64,000 bases of DNA from Sepiola atlantica (GCA_963556195.1 OY744551.1:8998891-9062890); one strand, 5' to 3'. Positions 51,684 to 63,202 are shown, numbered from the stretch's first letter. Translations and numbers: made by a program. Notes: generated by a model from the sequence alone, not told the origin.

Positions 51684-52110
51684 ATATATATATATTTGTT
51701 GAATATAATAGACAACTCGTGTCTAGATATCCTTTGGTAGATCCTTTCAATAGTCCGAATTAGGATCTTAGTTTCGGATGGGAATTGGCCGATGAATTTG
51801 CCATAATTTGCAAATACAAAAATCTTAGAAATTAGTACTAACAAACAAAAACTCCATATATTTGAAGCCCTATATATAAAAACCCCCAAAAAAACGTAAT
51901 TAATAGAATTAACTTCAATATCAGTAATAATATTCTAAAATGTTTATAGCTCCAATATAGTTTCGTACTTAGTACATAATCCCCGCCAAACACATTCTAT
52001 AAATACTACACATGGTCTAGACTGATTAGCCTCATTCTCCCTGAAGATGGACCCAGATGGGTCCGAAAGTACTTGGAAGACAGATGCAAATTTCGACCTT
52101 TCTATCAGAT
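51684..52110 (+). pseudogene. Penelope-like relic, second copy, with intact hammerhead-like core
   Basis: 51700-51800 (AGACAACTCGTGTCTAGATA TCCTTTGGTAGATCCTTTCA, then ATAGTCCGAATTAGGATCTT) is the inverted match of 7860-7945, and 51830-52090 of 7410-7660. The GIY-YIG core between them is deleted. At 52041-52068 it reads CTGAAGA, then TGGACCCAGATGGGTCC (GGACCC pairs perfectly with GGGTCC around AGAT), then GAAA: a complete hammerhead core order with a 6-bp stem II. PLE terminal repeats are known to carry hammerhead ribozymes. Confidence 0.75.
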
Positions 52111-52857
52111 CCATAAGTTCTGTCCGGAGTGCCATGTTGTCATCGTTGTATGATATTTCTTCAAATCAATCATCTTGAGTCTTGTTATAAAGACGAAAAG
52201 TTGATGAGTTTATAAATAATGTGGGCTTTCCCATTTTTATTTTCCATATAAATGAAAATCTCACAATGAGTTTATCAAAACCAGGGGGGGGGGGTAGTGG
52301 GAGGGGACATGGGCAGCAAAATGCCCTTCGTTGATGACCAAGCCTCTAAGACGTTGATGACCAAGCCTCTAAGACGCACACATTTGAAATGTAAACATTC
52401 TTTTTTGCACCTACTTGCTAAATGTTTATATTGCACATCTCAGAGTTCCCAGCTAAATATTTAACAGCTAGTGGCCAATTTATTTATTGCTGGTGCCTTG
52501 GCCTTGTTCATTCAGGTCACCCGGTTACTGCTTATATCTCCTCAGAAATAATTAATATTCATATTTTTTCGGTTTGAACTTCTTTAAACCTAGTGCTTTG
52601 AAATTAATTGAATCAATTTTCACTTTATGGAAAATTTGAAAACTTTTAACTTCTACACTAGCTCTCAAATAGCTATTTTCACTAGGCGTGCTAATTTGGT
52701 GAGATAAAATTACCCAGTTGTCTTTGGAAATATATGTTTAAAGATAATTATATTTTTTTTCCTGAATAAGTAATTTAAGTTTCATTAAAATTTTATAATT
52801 GGTCCCCCAATTTATAAAATCGGGGGACTTATGTTTTGAAGCATGTCCGTCCGTCCG
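52111..52857. other. Nothing recognised; short 29-bp duplication
   Basis: CGTTGATGACCAAGCCTCTA AGA is duplicated in tandem at about 52330-52376. Otherwise it is AT-rich without identifiable families. Confidence 0.45.
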
Positions 52858-53335
52858 GATTTTTCTCCGCAACCATCCATTGAATTTCTCTGAAAATTTG
52901 CATGAAGTTGTAACTTTGGTCAGGTTAGAAAGTGATATTCTCCGATTTTTTTTTTTTAAATCTGGTTAGTCCCCCAGGGGGTCAAAAGGCCCCGAAATGG
53001 CAAAAAATGACTTTTTTGCCCCATAACTTTTCATCCATCCATTCAATTTCTCTAAAACTTGGCCAAAATGTGGAGGCAATTGTTCCCAATAGAAAATAAG
53101 TATCGCTGACCTTAGAAAAAATCTGGTTCGCGTCGCCAGGGGGTCAAAAGCCCCCAAAATGGCAAAAATGACCTTTTCTCCCATAACGTTTGATCCATCT
53201 ATTCAATTTTTCTGAAACTTTGCCAAAATGTAGAGGCAATTGTTCTGGATATAAAATTAGCATCCTTAACCTCAGAAAAATTCTGGTTCGCGCCCCCAGA
53301 GGTCAAAGGGGGGGGGTCAAAAATGCCCCAAATTG
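52858..53335. repeat. ~160-bp tandem repeat, three diverged copies
   Basis: CATAACTTTTCATCCATCCA TTCAATTTCTCTAAAACTT, GAGGCAATTGTTC, then CCCAGGGGGTCAAAAGCCCC and ATGGCAAAAA recur with a 160-bp period (starts near 52866, 53022 and 53182). The first copy is the most diverged. Confidence 0.8.
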
Positions 53336-53883
53336 CCCAAATTTATTGCATTTTACACTCACCACATCGAGTCACATACAGAGGGGGACCACACATGCGC
53401 AGCTTGTTGTACCCGATATCTTTTAAAGATTTTCCAAATATCTTCGGTTAATAGAAACATTTGTCTTAATAATCACAAAGATTGTTCTCAGTCTTTGAGC
53501 TGGAATCAAAGTGTAGTTCTAGAGTAAAATCAAATTTACCAACTTTTTAAGGGATATTTTAAATACTATGACCCCTTAAGTAAATGTGGTATTGTGGTGA
53601 TTGCAACAATTCTTCTCTAAGAGTAGGATAGACAAATAGAATAGGCAAAGGGATGACCAACGATACCCATATCATCCCCACTAATTTGTTAAAATGTAAA
53701 TAAATAATTAAAAATGTAGTATTCCAATGAAATTGCTAAAATTATATACATATGAATTTAGGTAAAAATGATACCGATAAAAATGGCACGAGTTATCCAC
53801 TGAGTTTATCAAAATCTTGGATACACTACATAAAGGGAAACCATTAAGAAATTTGTCAAATTAAAAAGAAAATTATGTCTATA

Positions 53884-54276
53884 TTCCATGAAAAATGCCA
53901 GTATACTGAAATCATATGCCCTTAATAGGGTTAAGATGAAAATTCATATACACTAAATGTACAAAAGCAAGAAAATTCCCAAATGTTTACACTTTTATTG
54001 TCATTAAGGGTATGACTACATATCAACCAAACCATTTCATTATCACATCACTTCAGTATAACTATCTATGCATGAGTGGATGAAGTGTGTGAGGTGCGCT
54101 GAAGAAAAATTCCTACCAGTAAAATACATAGCCCTGTTGTGCTCGCATACCCTTAATGACAATAAAAGTGTAAAAATTTGGGAATTTCTTTGCTTTTGTA
54201 CATTTAGTGTATATGAATGTTCATCTTAACCCTATTAAGGGCATATGATTTCAGTATACTGGCATTTATCATGGAA
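53884..54276. repeat. ~390-bp foldback with ~130-bp arms
   Basis: TTCCATGAAAAATGCCAGTA TACTGAAATCATATGCCC and onward on the left is repeated inverted at the right (GGGCATATGATTTCAGTATA CTGGCATTTATCATGGAA). The arms are highly similar, the spacer is about 135 bp, and no coding content is visible. Confidence 0.85.
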
Positions 54277-55460
54277 TTTCACTACTTTTGTAAAGGCTAT
54301 GCCTCAATACAATGGTCATTTTTAAGGTTTTTTGGAATTTTCTGGAAAACTAAGGTATATGGTAAACTGAAATTAAAATGCCATCTACTAGACCCTAGAA
54401 CCTCTATATCTGCCAAAAATCAGCTGAATCCATCAAATAGTTGATGAGATACAGGGTGGCACATACATACGTGCATACAGATAACATGATTTCATGATTG
54501 ACCTTTCTGGATCTCTGGATTGCCTTGACTAATGATGCTGAAATTCTACACTTATAGAACCTATCAAATGAAAATTTTGTGCAAAGTTTTAACTAATTTG
54601 GTTTATTGGTTTTTGAGTTATGATTGATCAAAGAAATTAGATTTCCAGCATAGGCCATTCTTGAAGTCTTTTAAGGGATAGAGCGCTCTCGCGCATCCCT
54701 TGATTTAAAAGTAGATGAGGACCCTCGACGAAATCCCCCCTTCATATTCTATGAATAAAAGGGGGGGGGGGCAATTTTATGAATAGGGGCCCGGGCAGCA
54801 CTTTGCCTTGGTACACCACTGCTTACTGGCATAAAGGGCTCCAATATTCCATAGGTAAATATTGCTTGAATAAAGCAATATTTATATACTAGATTATCCA
54901 CTCCTGGACTAGCAGCCAATCAAAGGTTAGATGCCCATCTGAGCATAATGATACATACCAGCCTTCATATAAACCGGTTTTTTAGTGTTATTATTTGTTG
55001 GTAACTCAACTGGTCATATAGTTTGGCACTGATTACTAAATTCAATAGTTCCGTTATATATTGCCTTTCGAGAATGAACGGACAACTACAGAGCTTGCCA
55101 ATACTACCATGAATATTTAGTTTGATATTTTCGTTATATATTTTTTTTGAAAATCAGATATTTCATTCAACTGTGCGTGAGTGCGTGTGCATGGATTCGC
55201 ATTCTCAATAGATTTTTCAAGTAATTTGATTATATGCTTTCCGTAATTGAAATCCAGGTTTCCGGTGTTGAATGGCAACCCAGACGTGACCTGAGTGCCC
55301 AATGTGGCTCACATCCTCAAAGCTTCGATGCGCATAAATTGAACTTCCTCCGCAGCAATTTGCACATTGTGCAAATCAGCTATAAATTATCATTATACGT
55401 TCCGTCAGGATTTTTAATTATCTGAAATTTAATACTGCGTGGGAATGTCTAGTGGAACTA
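54277..55460. other. Nothing recognised
   Basis: Mixed AT-rich sequence with a poly-G run (54762-54771) and a short GGCACATACATACGTGCATA segment. I see no domain-bearing frame or terminus. Confidence 0.4.
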
Positions 55461-55925
55461 ACCATCATCATCATCACCAGATCATCATCACCATCATAAT
55501 CATCACCAGATCATCATCACCATCATAATCATCACCAGATCATCATCACCATCATAACCATCACCAGATCATCATCACCATCATAATCATCACCAGATCA
55601 TCATCACCATCATAATCATTACCAGATCATCATCACCATCATAATCATTACCAGATCATCATCACCATCATCATCATCATCACCATCATAATCATCACCA
55701 GATCATCATCACCATCATAATCATCACCAGATCATCATCACCATCATCATCATCACCAGATCATCATCACCATCATAATCATCACCAGATCATCATCACC
55801 ATCATAATCATCACCAGATCATCATCACCATCATAATCATCACCAGATCATCATCACCATCATAATCATCACCAGATCATCATCACCATCATAATCATCA
55901 CCAGATCATCATCATCACCATCATA
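55461..55925. repeat. 29-bp minisatellite, ~16 copies
   Basis: The unit ATCATCATCACCATCATAAT plus CATCACCAG repeats with a few shortened units. It is built from ATC trinucleotides, so it arose as a higher-order repeat of an (ATC)n microsatellite. Confidence 0.93.
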
Positions 55926-55984
55926 ATCTTAGTTCATTCCATTCATCATTCCCAATCCTCTCATTAATATTCTTCATCATTCAA

Positions 55985-56640
55985 CTATCAATCTATTCAT
56001 CTCATTAACCCTTATCCTCGAGTGGCTTTTGGAGTGGTGACTCATTAGTATAAACATCTCATAATATTCTTCATCATTCAACTGACAAATCCATCCATCT
56101 CATTGACCCTTATCCTCGAGTAGCTTTTAGCCTTGATAAATGGTAACTCATTAGTATAAAAAATCCTCTCATAATATTCATCATTCAACTGACAATCTAT
56201 CCATCTCATTAACCCTCATCCTCAAGTGGTTTTTAGCTTTGATAAGTGGTGACTCATTAGTATAAAATAAAATTGAATCGCCTTCGTCTTGAGTTCAAAT
56301 TCTATTTCTGTCGTTTTCAGACAAATACGCATTTTCCCTCCAGCTATGTTAAATGAATCGTCTCCATTGTGATTAGGTTTTAAATTACCCGCAAAGGGTT
56401 GATATGCCGTTAATCAAACTAAATCAACACAACTCGTATTTGTGTTCTTTGTCATCCAATTTTCTTCATAAATCGTCCTCATACGTAATCCAATTTTTTT
56501 CATTTCGTTCATCAGTTTCAATCCTCTCATAATATCCTTCATCATTCAACTGAAAATCCATCCATCTCATCAATTCTTTTCCTCGAGTGACTTTTAGCCT
56601 TGATACATGATGCCTCATTACTAAATAAAAAACATAATCT
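55985..56640 (+). repeat. Tandem copies of the LINE family D 3' tail
   Basis: Units of ~100-110 bp containing CTCATTAACCCTTATCCTCG AGTGGCTTTT, GATAAATGGTAACTCATTAG TATAAAA and CTCATAATATTCTTCATCAT TCAACTGACAAATCCATCCA occur three times at 55985-56285. A further one lies at 56514-56640, after an intervening fragment that includes a hairpin-tail piece (ACCCGCAAAGGGTTGATATG, 56380). These are tail-only duplications without ORF sequence. Confidence 0.8.
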
Positions 56641-56695
56641 AGTTACCGGAGCCACACCCAGAGACTATAGTCATTCCCCTTGAATATTCCATACT

Positions 56696-56765
56696 ACCCC
56701 TAAAATGTTTAAGACCCCTAAAATGTTTAAGACCCCTAAAATGTTTAAGACCCCTAAAATGTTGT
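56696..56765. repeat. 18-bp tandem repeat, four copies
   Basis: ACCCCTAAAATGTTTAAG repeats four times with no visible differences. Confidence 0.9.
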
Positions 56766-56911
56766 CAGACAAACCATATATTACATATACTAACAAACCA
56801 CTTCTCCAGTTTTTTTGTACCCTCAGTCCCCAATAACCACGCCGATAAACATCTCTCCTGATCCGCTAGATTATAACCGAAGTTTTGAGGTTGAGTTACT
56901 GCCCTTGTCCT

Positions 56912-57115
56912 AGATCTTCATCTTCTTCTTCATCTTCATCATCTTCATCATCTTCATCATCATCTTCATCATCATCTTCATCATCTTCATCATCATCTTC
57001 ATCATCATCTTCATCATCATCTTCATCATCATCTTCATCATCATCTTCATCATCATCTTCATCATCTTCTTCATCTTCATCATCTTCATCTTCTTCTTCA
57101 TCATCATCTTCTTAC
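56912..57115. repeat. (CATCTT/CATCAT)n microsatellite
   Basis: It has the same motif and the same right flank (TTACATGCTGGCATGTGTTG) as the arrays at 17080 and 17678. The Ser-rich and Met/Lys-rich frames are composition artefacts. Confidence 0.95.
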
Positions 57116-57507
57116 ATGCTGGCATGTGTTGGATGGCTTTTAGGAATTGACTGAGAAACTAACCTATCTCTGTGCAGGTCTTTATTTATTCCTTTTTCTC
57201 TCAAGTCCATCCTTATCACTTCCACTGGTGCTATAAGATCAGACTGTCTGAAGATACCGGCTTCCTGACCCAAACTGCGCCAAACATTGATGTTATTGTC
57301 TTTTTCCTTTCCTTTTGCAAAACCCAATCATGTTCTGCAAATCAAAAACAACAACAATTTTCCTCTACAAAACAACTAAACAAAACACCATGAATAAATA
57401 TTTGAAGATATAAAGAACTTGAAGCATAAAAACTATTACCAAAATGACCAGAGTCGGCATTAAATAACCCGAAAATTGTTGATATGCCATAAAACAAAAC
57501 AACCAAA
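57116..57507 (+). mobile_element. Hairpin-tailed retroposon with ATGCTGG 5' segment
   Basis: ATGCTGGCATGTGTTGGATG, GAAACTAACCTATCTCTGTG, CTTCCACTGGTGCTATAAGA, GAAGATACCGGCTTCCTGAC and the 3' hairpin (GGCATTAAATAACCCGAAAA TTGTTGATATGCC) are present. It is an unexpanded relative of the unit triplicated at 16905-18456, with a single GAAGATACCGGCTTCC. Confidence 0.82.
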
Positions 57508-57904
57508 CAACCTTATGACTTCCTCCCATGTTTTTTTTTCTTCCCCTGCAATCTGACCCTACTACCTCAACTGTTCTAACATGTATAGTGTAATTTCATG
57601 TTATAGGAGAAATACCCAGAGTGCTCAATTACTTTTACAAGAGCATATATTTTTTTTATTTCAATTCACACTGAACATTGGTTTGGTCTTTCATCGGTAG
57701 ACTAGCACAACTTCGACCGAAGAATCGGTTATCTTATCAGTGCGGGCTAAGTTTCCAGTGTTACCAGGAAACTGAAGGTATCAATGGACGATCGAAATAA
57801 TTCATGATATCAATTGAAATTATATGGAACCAGCACAACGTTATAAAACACATTCTAGAATTAAACGTCATGTTCTTCAACTTTAAATAAAAAAATATAT
57901 AGTA
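57508..57904. other. Nothing recognised
   Basis: AACGTTATAAAACACATTCT near 57838 recurs (GCGTTATAAAACACGTTCTC) at 60572, so part of it is a dispersed repeat without recognisable class. Confidence 0.4.
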
Positions 57905-58350
57905 ATGTTAAGAAGGCAATGCAGAGTGCCGGATTGGTTATAAGCTGGAAAGAACAAAAATAATAAATCGAATGGGCGGACTTACTATTTATTTTTCTTT
58001 ACAATCTTACATAACAGCAAGTGTGGTGTCGGCTGTGTGTGTTGTCCGGATGATGATTAAGAATCATTTAATATTTTGGGAAATATATATATATATATAT
58101 ATATAGTAGAGAATAGTAGTTTGCTTGAAGCATTTCTGGGTATAGTAGTAGTATGTTTTAAAAAGGTTGTGGGCAATGCAAATTCCGGGTAAGATGCAAG
58201 TTGTAAGGAACAAAAACAATAAATCGAATACGAAATATGACTTACTATTTATTTTTCCTAAAATCTTACATAACAGCGAGAGTGTTTTTAGCTGTTTGTG
58301 TGATGTCCGGGTGATTAAAAAATCATTATTTAATATTTCAGGAAAAGAGA
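57905..58350. repeat. Tandem ~225-bp duplication
   Basis: GAACAAAAATAATAAATCGA, GACTTACTATTTATTTTTC, TCTTACATAACAGC and GTCCGG.TGAT...AATCATTTAATATTT occur at 57950-58080 and again at 58208-58340. A TA run lies between them. Confidence 0.8.
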
Positions 58351-58579
58351 CTTCCCTTTGTCAAAAATAATTAAACCAGAAAAAAAATTTCTCCGACTGT
58401 GCAGAGAATCTTACAAAACAAAATGGCTGCCAGATGTAGAACCGCAGCGAAAACAGTCTCGCAGGGAATGTAAATTAAATTTTTGTTTTAAGGTTATGTT
58501 ACATATATGATTTGGTGTTCAAAAATATTTGCATCTTACCCGGAATTTGCATTGCCCACAGCCTTTCAAAAACATACTA

Positions 58580-58583
<4 letters not shown>
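58147..58583. repeat. Element with ~50-bp inverted ends
   Basis: AGTAGTATGTTTTAAAAAGG TTGTGGGCAATGCAAATTCC GGGTAAGATGCAA at 58147 is repeated inverted at 58530-58583 with two or three differences. TA runs lie just outside the right end. The interior includes the second half of the tandem duplication above. Confidence 0.7.
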
Positions 58584-58629
<46 letters not shown>

Positions 58630-58929
58630 TATTTCTTGAAGTATCTAGAGACAGAAATGAAAATACTTCGAAAGAGGAATTGAAATTATCCTGGGAGATG
58701 AAGGGATGTTTTCTTTGTGATTACTAACCCTAACCCTATTATATTTTAAAGTTGATAATTTCCTTTTGTTTAGATTGATAGTTTTGGGGGGTTTGTTTTT
58801 TCGATGGAAATTATGCATTATATATATTATGTTTACGTGCCGACCTTATAGCTCAAACTCTGGACCTCAGTCACCACTGACTGCGAAAGCCCAACCCTCT
58901 TTGCAGGAAATTAACTGCTTTTTTATTTT

Positions 58930-59220
58930 TATTTGTTTAACTTAGTTCACCCCCCCCCCCAAACAAGGCAAGCTACCACTGTAGACCTAAGGGGGCTACT
59001 GAAAATTAGGGTGAAAGTTTTGAGGGTAATCCTAAATTGGGAGCTGTGCAGCGAGATGCTTGTTCATATTAGTTTTAAATTTCTGCATGTCAGTACAGTA
59101 AGGAGGAGCAGGGAGGGAGTTCCAAAGGCCGGCAGCTCGATGAAAGAAGCTATTGGAGTCTGCCGACCTCCACATTGAATCGATGGGATCTAGCTGATTG
59201 TCGGGTTGGTTTGATGGGTA
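58930..59220 (-). pseudogene. LINE family A 3' end, truncated
   Basis: The minus strand has tail-domain pieces (IASFIELPAFGTPSLLL-type and FKTNMNKHLAAQLPI), the 3' UTR TAGGTCTACAGTGGTAGCTT and TGCCTTGTTTGGGGGGGGG..GTGAACTAAGTTAAAC. Only the last ~290 bp of the element remain. Confidence 0.75.
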
Positions 59221-59999
59221 ATATATTCTATTTATTTAAGATATTTAGTTTCTAAGAGGATTCAATTCGCAGGAGAAGAATATTGAATGACTGTAATAAA
59301 GAGAAACCATTTTTGTTTTCACATCAGAGAATGATTTTCCCTTAATATTATTTATATATTTTTTTTTTTTTTCTATAAATCTTTTTATGTCCATAGATAT
59401 CTGATTGATTCGCCGGAGCTTAATTAGAAAAGTTTTAGTTATTTAGATAATCAAAATACTAACCCTAACGCCAATTAAACAAATTATGGAGGAAATAGGA
59501 AGAGAATATATAAATCAGGTCGGTTACATACGCGTTGGGAAAAAAATAGATTCGTTATTAAGCAGGCAATTACGTGGGTGACCCTAACTCTAGCCCTAAC
59601 TCTAGCCCTAACCTGTACGATGGTACCTGTGACCGACTGGGCTATGTAATTGCTTGGAGTGCTAATCCACAGTTTTTGTGCATCTTTTTTTTAGAAAGAT
59701 TGTCTCTAAATCCAATTTTCATATCGAATTTTCATATCCAGCCATATAAAAAAAATGAAGAAAAATCTAAATTAGGATGATACTCTTTCTGAATATTGAT
59801 GGAAATTTTGGTTTAATTTGTTTGTTTTACCAATTCCACTGACTACCTGGATCTATAACGAAATGATATTGAGTTCTCTTATGCGCTGACGAAGATTTTT
59901 TTTTTTATAATAAAGATTACTGAACTATATGTACACACATTTTGTCGATGTTGGATTTATGGAATTTATATCATAAATTTTGTCTTCTTCAAAGTTATA
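59221..59999. other. Nothing recognised; short telomere-like repeats
   Basis: ACCCTAACTCTAGCCCTAAC occurs near 59580-59612 and CTAACCCTAACG at 59459. These are too short and degenerate for a telomere and are not assigned. Confidence 0.4.
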
Positions 60000-60223
60000 A
60001 TACACACATATATACATACACAACCCCACGTACATATGCATATACACACATCAATATGCATACATACACACATATATATATACACACACATATATATATA
60101 TATATATACATATACACACATACATATATATATATACATATACACACATACACATATATACATACATACATACACATACATACATATATATGCACACACA
60201 TATATATACACATATATATACAT

Positions 60224-60255
<32 letters not shown>

Positions 60256-60515
60256 GCACACACATATATATACACATATATACATATATATATATATATG
60301 CACACATATATATACACATATATACATACATACACGCACAAATACATATATATACATACATACACGCACACATATATATACATACACGCACACATATATA
60401 TACATACACGCACACATATATATACATACACGCACAAATATATATACACACACGCACATATATATACATACACGCATATATATACATACACGCATACGTA
60501 TATATATACACGGGG
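60000..60515. repeat. TACACA/TATACA microsatellite, ~510 bp
   Basis: CACATA, TATATA and CATACA units, with CGCACA units near the 3' end. It is followed by a poly-G run. Long frames on both strands are composition artefacts. Confidence 0.97.
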
Positions 60516-61514
60516 GGGGGGGGGCTAGTATGTGACGGGTTTTCCTCTTAGACACAGAAAGAAGCACAGCGTTATAAAACACGTTCTCGAATTAACGAAC
60601 ATTATATCCGACTTTAAATGAAGAAATATATATTTATTTATTTTTCTTGCATTTGTTTCTGCAAGACTAGGGTAAAATGTTGTCAGACAAAATAAAAGGT
60701 GGGGCAGTGGGGTTTTTTTTTTGGGGGGGGGGGTGATGTGGTATGTATAAATGTCAACAAAATTATCTCTCGTCTGCCCACAGCTGACATAAGCCATAAC
60801 CCCGATTTCCACTGTTATTTTTCAGAGGATTATTCTTATGTAAGCAAAATAAAAGAAATAATAAATTTACTGTATTTTTTTCTGACATTCTTTTTTTTTT
60901 TTAACGATGTTGCTGGTTGAAGGTTTTTAACGAGACACAAACACTTTATGTGGCAAAAACGACTTCAGCTTCGAATATCGGATTACATGAATGGAACGGT
61001 TTTGGCAAAGTACAGGGTGATCACTCCCCCCTCCAAAAAAAACGTCACCCATGGAATCTATTATATAAAGTGTGTGTGTGTGTGTCTGTCTGTCTGTCTG
61101 TCCCCGCCCATTCCAGCTAAAAGTAAAAAACTAGAAAAGTAACGCCCACAAAGTCGGTATTTTCTTGATCAGCGTTTCCTCTGGTAGAATAATATCTAAA
61201 ATTTAGAAGAAAAAATACCCATTCTTAGACTCTAAACTGCCGTCGATTTCGTCAGGGGAATGTTGATCTTTTTTTGTAATTTTCATATACGACCTAAAGG
61301 GAAGAAACTCTGATTTTTTTTTTCAAAAGATTATTTCTCTAACGCCGACTCAACTAATCTATAAAAAAGGTTTATGTTCAGAGAGAGAAGGGGTGGGAAG
61401 AGAGGGACCTGGAAAGAGAGAGAGAGAGTGAGAGATAGAAGTTTTAATAGAAATATGTTACACATTTTAAACCATAACCAATTATCTTGTACTGTCTTTT
61501 TTTTTTTTTTTTTT
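60516..61514. other. Non-coding with poly-G, poly-T, TG/TCTG and GA runs
   Basis: AACACGTTCTCGAATTAACG near 60585 is a second copy of sequence at 57850. (TG)n(TCTG)n at 61070-61103 follows GTCACCCATGGAATCTATTA. No gene is seen. Confidence 0.45.
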
Positions 61515-62046
61515 TTAACTGGTGATACCAGATCAGGCTGCCCTGTGGCTCCCTGAGACGAAATTCACCTACATTGACGTTTTTTGTTTTTCTTCTTTTT
61601 TTTTTTTTTTTTGTAAAACTTAATTATGTTCTACAAAACCAAAAACAAAAACAACAGCCCCTCTCCCTTTCTCCCTCCCCTTTTTTATTTTATTTTTAGA
61701 ACTTGAAACATAAATCTTTTACTATAATGACCAGATTCGGCATTAAATAACCCAAAAAGGGTTGATATGCCGTAAAACAAAACTACCAAACCAAAAACGA
61801 TGATTAAACATTTGAAGATATAAAGAACTTGAAGCATAAAAACTTTTACTATAATGACCAGATTCGGCATTAAATAACCCAAAAAGGGTTGATATGCCGT
61901 AAAACAAAACTACCAAACCAAAAACGATGATTAAACATTTGAAGATATAAAGAACTTGAAGCATAAAAACTTTTACTATAATGACCAGATTCGGCATTAA
62001 ATAACCCAAAAAGGGTTGATATGCCGTAAAACAAAACTACCAAACC
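61515..62046 (+). mobile_element. Hairpin-tailed retroposon with threefold tail
   Basis: It starts CTGGTGATACCAGATCAGGC as in the copies at 43260 and 48190. The 3' unit GAACTTGAAGCATAAA, TTTTACTATAATGACCAGAT, TCGGCATTAAATAACCCAAA AAGGGTTGATATGCCG, AAACAAAACTACCAAACCAA is present three times with a 119-bp period (hairpins near 61738, 61868 and 61987). The extra copies include ACGATGATTAAACATTTGAA sequence that belongs to longer family members. Confidence 0.85.
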
Positions 62047-62064
62047 ACCTTTTTTTTAAAGAAT

Positions 62065-62590
62065 TCTCTGTGATCGTCTTTGCTTAGGCGAGTCGTGTTC
62101 AGCTTTAGTGACTCGAGTTCAAATCAATCTCACATTCGTTCAGCCGAGTGTTAATTCGGTAAGACTTACTCCTTATTAGATCGTAGATTCTACGGAGTGA
62201 CCCAAGATAAAATGCCACCCACGGAAACGTTAATGAAATTCATAATCCTTTCTTCAATCTAACCACATTTGGTATAGATGAAGTTTTAGTCATGAATTTT
62301 CAAGTGTTTGTTTTGTCGTCGTGACCCGGGTTCAAATCAATCTCACATTCGTTCAGCCGAGTGTAAATTCGGTAAGACGTACTCCTTATTAGATCGTAGG
62401 TCCAAAGCAAATTATATGATGTCTTCGGGCACCCATTTTAAACCATAAACAATTATCGCCTCCTGTCTATTTTTTTTTTAAAGTCTCTGTGATCGTCTTT
62501 GCTTAAGCGAGTCGAGTTCGGCTTTAGGGGCCCGGGTTCGAATCCATCTTAAATTCGTTCAGTCCAGCGTTAATTCGGAAAGACGAGTAT
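62065..62590 (+). repeat. tRNA-derived SINE pieces in tandem
   Basis: TCTCTGTGATCGTCTTTGCT TAGGCGAGTCG...GAGTTCAAATCAATC (62080-62140) recurs at 62490-62550, where the B-box GGTTCGAATCC (62535-62545) is perfect. A partial copy (CGGGTTCAAATCAATCTCAC, 62327) lies between them. All are followed by ATTCGTTCAGYCSAGYGT and AATTCGGTAAGAC. The A-box is degraded. It is a tRNA-derived SINE and not a tRNA, since the acceptor stem does not pair. Confidence 0.65.
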
Positions 62591-62592
62591 TG

Positions 62593-62930
62593 ATTTACTC
62601 CTCTCCAGGAGTTAGGCACAAGGCCAGTTTTTATCTTACTCCCACAAGTAAGATGTGACCCAAAGTCGGGTCGGAAAAGTGGGGTTTGAAAATTGCCTGG
62701 GCAGCCCCGTCGGCATTCCCCGGTAGAGGCGCCTCAGACAGTAAGCAATAAACTTACTCCTCCCCAAAGAGGGGAGGCAAAGCCTGGGAAGGTGGACCTC
62801 CCAGAACTGCACAGGACAGACCCATTGACCGGCGTAAATCAAGACCTGAAGGCCAAGACAACACCAGTATGGGGTGCAGTATCCATCGGAACAGATACTA
62901 CACTTTGATCTTAGCCAAAAGGCCAAGCCT
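62593..62930 (-). repeat. U2-headed SINE, copy 3, full length and inverted
   Basis: On the minus strand it begins CTTGGCCTTTTGGCTAAGAT, CAAAGTGTAGTATCTGTTCC, which keeps the whole U2 stem-loop I and GTAGTA. It continues GATGGATACTGCACCCCATA, CCTCCCAGGCTTTGCCTCCC, GCGCCTCTACCGGGGAATGC and CTGGAGAGGAGTAAATC. It is the copy most like the one at 3247 and lacks the segment AATGGCCAGAGTGCTCACC present in other copies. Confidence 0.88.
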
Positions 62931-63179
62931 AATAAAGTGGCACCTATAGAATCGTTCATAAACTTCGGTCGATGCCTGACTTGTCCAGACAAGACATGAA
63001 GCCACTTGATTGAATGCCTGACTTGTCCACCAAGTTTCAGCCATGAATGCCCAACAGTCTGTTTTATCACCGAGATACGACGTGCAAAATTGTCAATAAC
63101 GTTGATAAACTCCTTTCTTTGCACTGCCCTGGTTTGGACTTGGATGCCCCTCTTTAGTTCAGGAATAGATTGAGAGTTG
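62931..63179. other. Repeat fragments
   Basis: GTCCAGACAAGACATGAAGC CACTTGAT (62985) is a short piece of the dispersed repeat seen at 24808 and 48798. The rest is unassigned. Confidence 0.45.
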
Positions 63180-63202
63180 TTTGGGGTAATATTTGAGATG
63201 AC

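Noticed and set aside
59580..59612. Interstitial telomere
   Set aside because: Only a few CCCTAA-like units, interrupted by CTCTAG variants; too short to support a telomere or fusion point.
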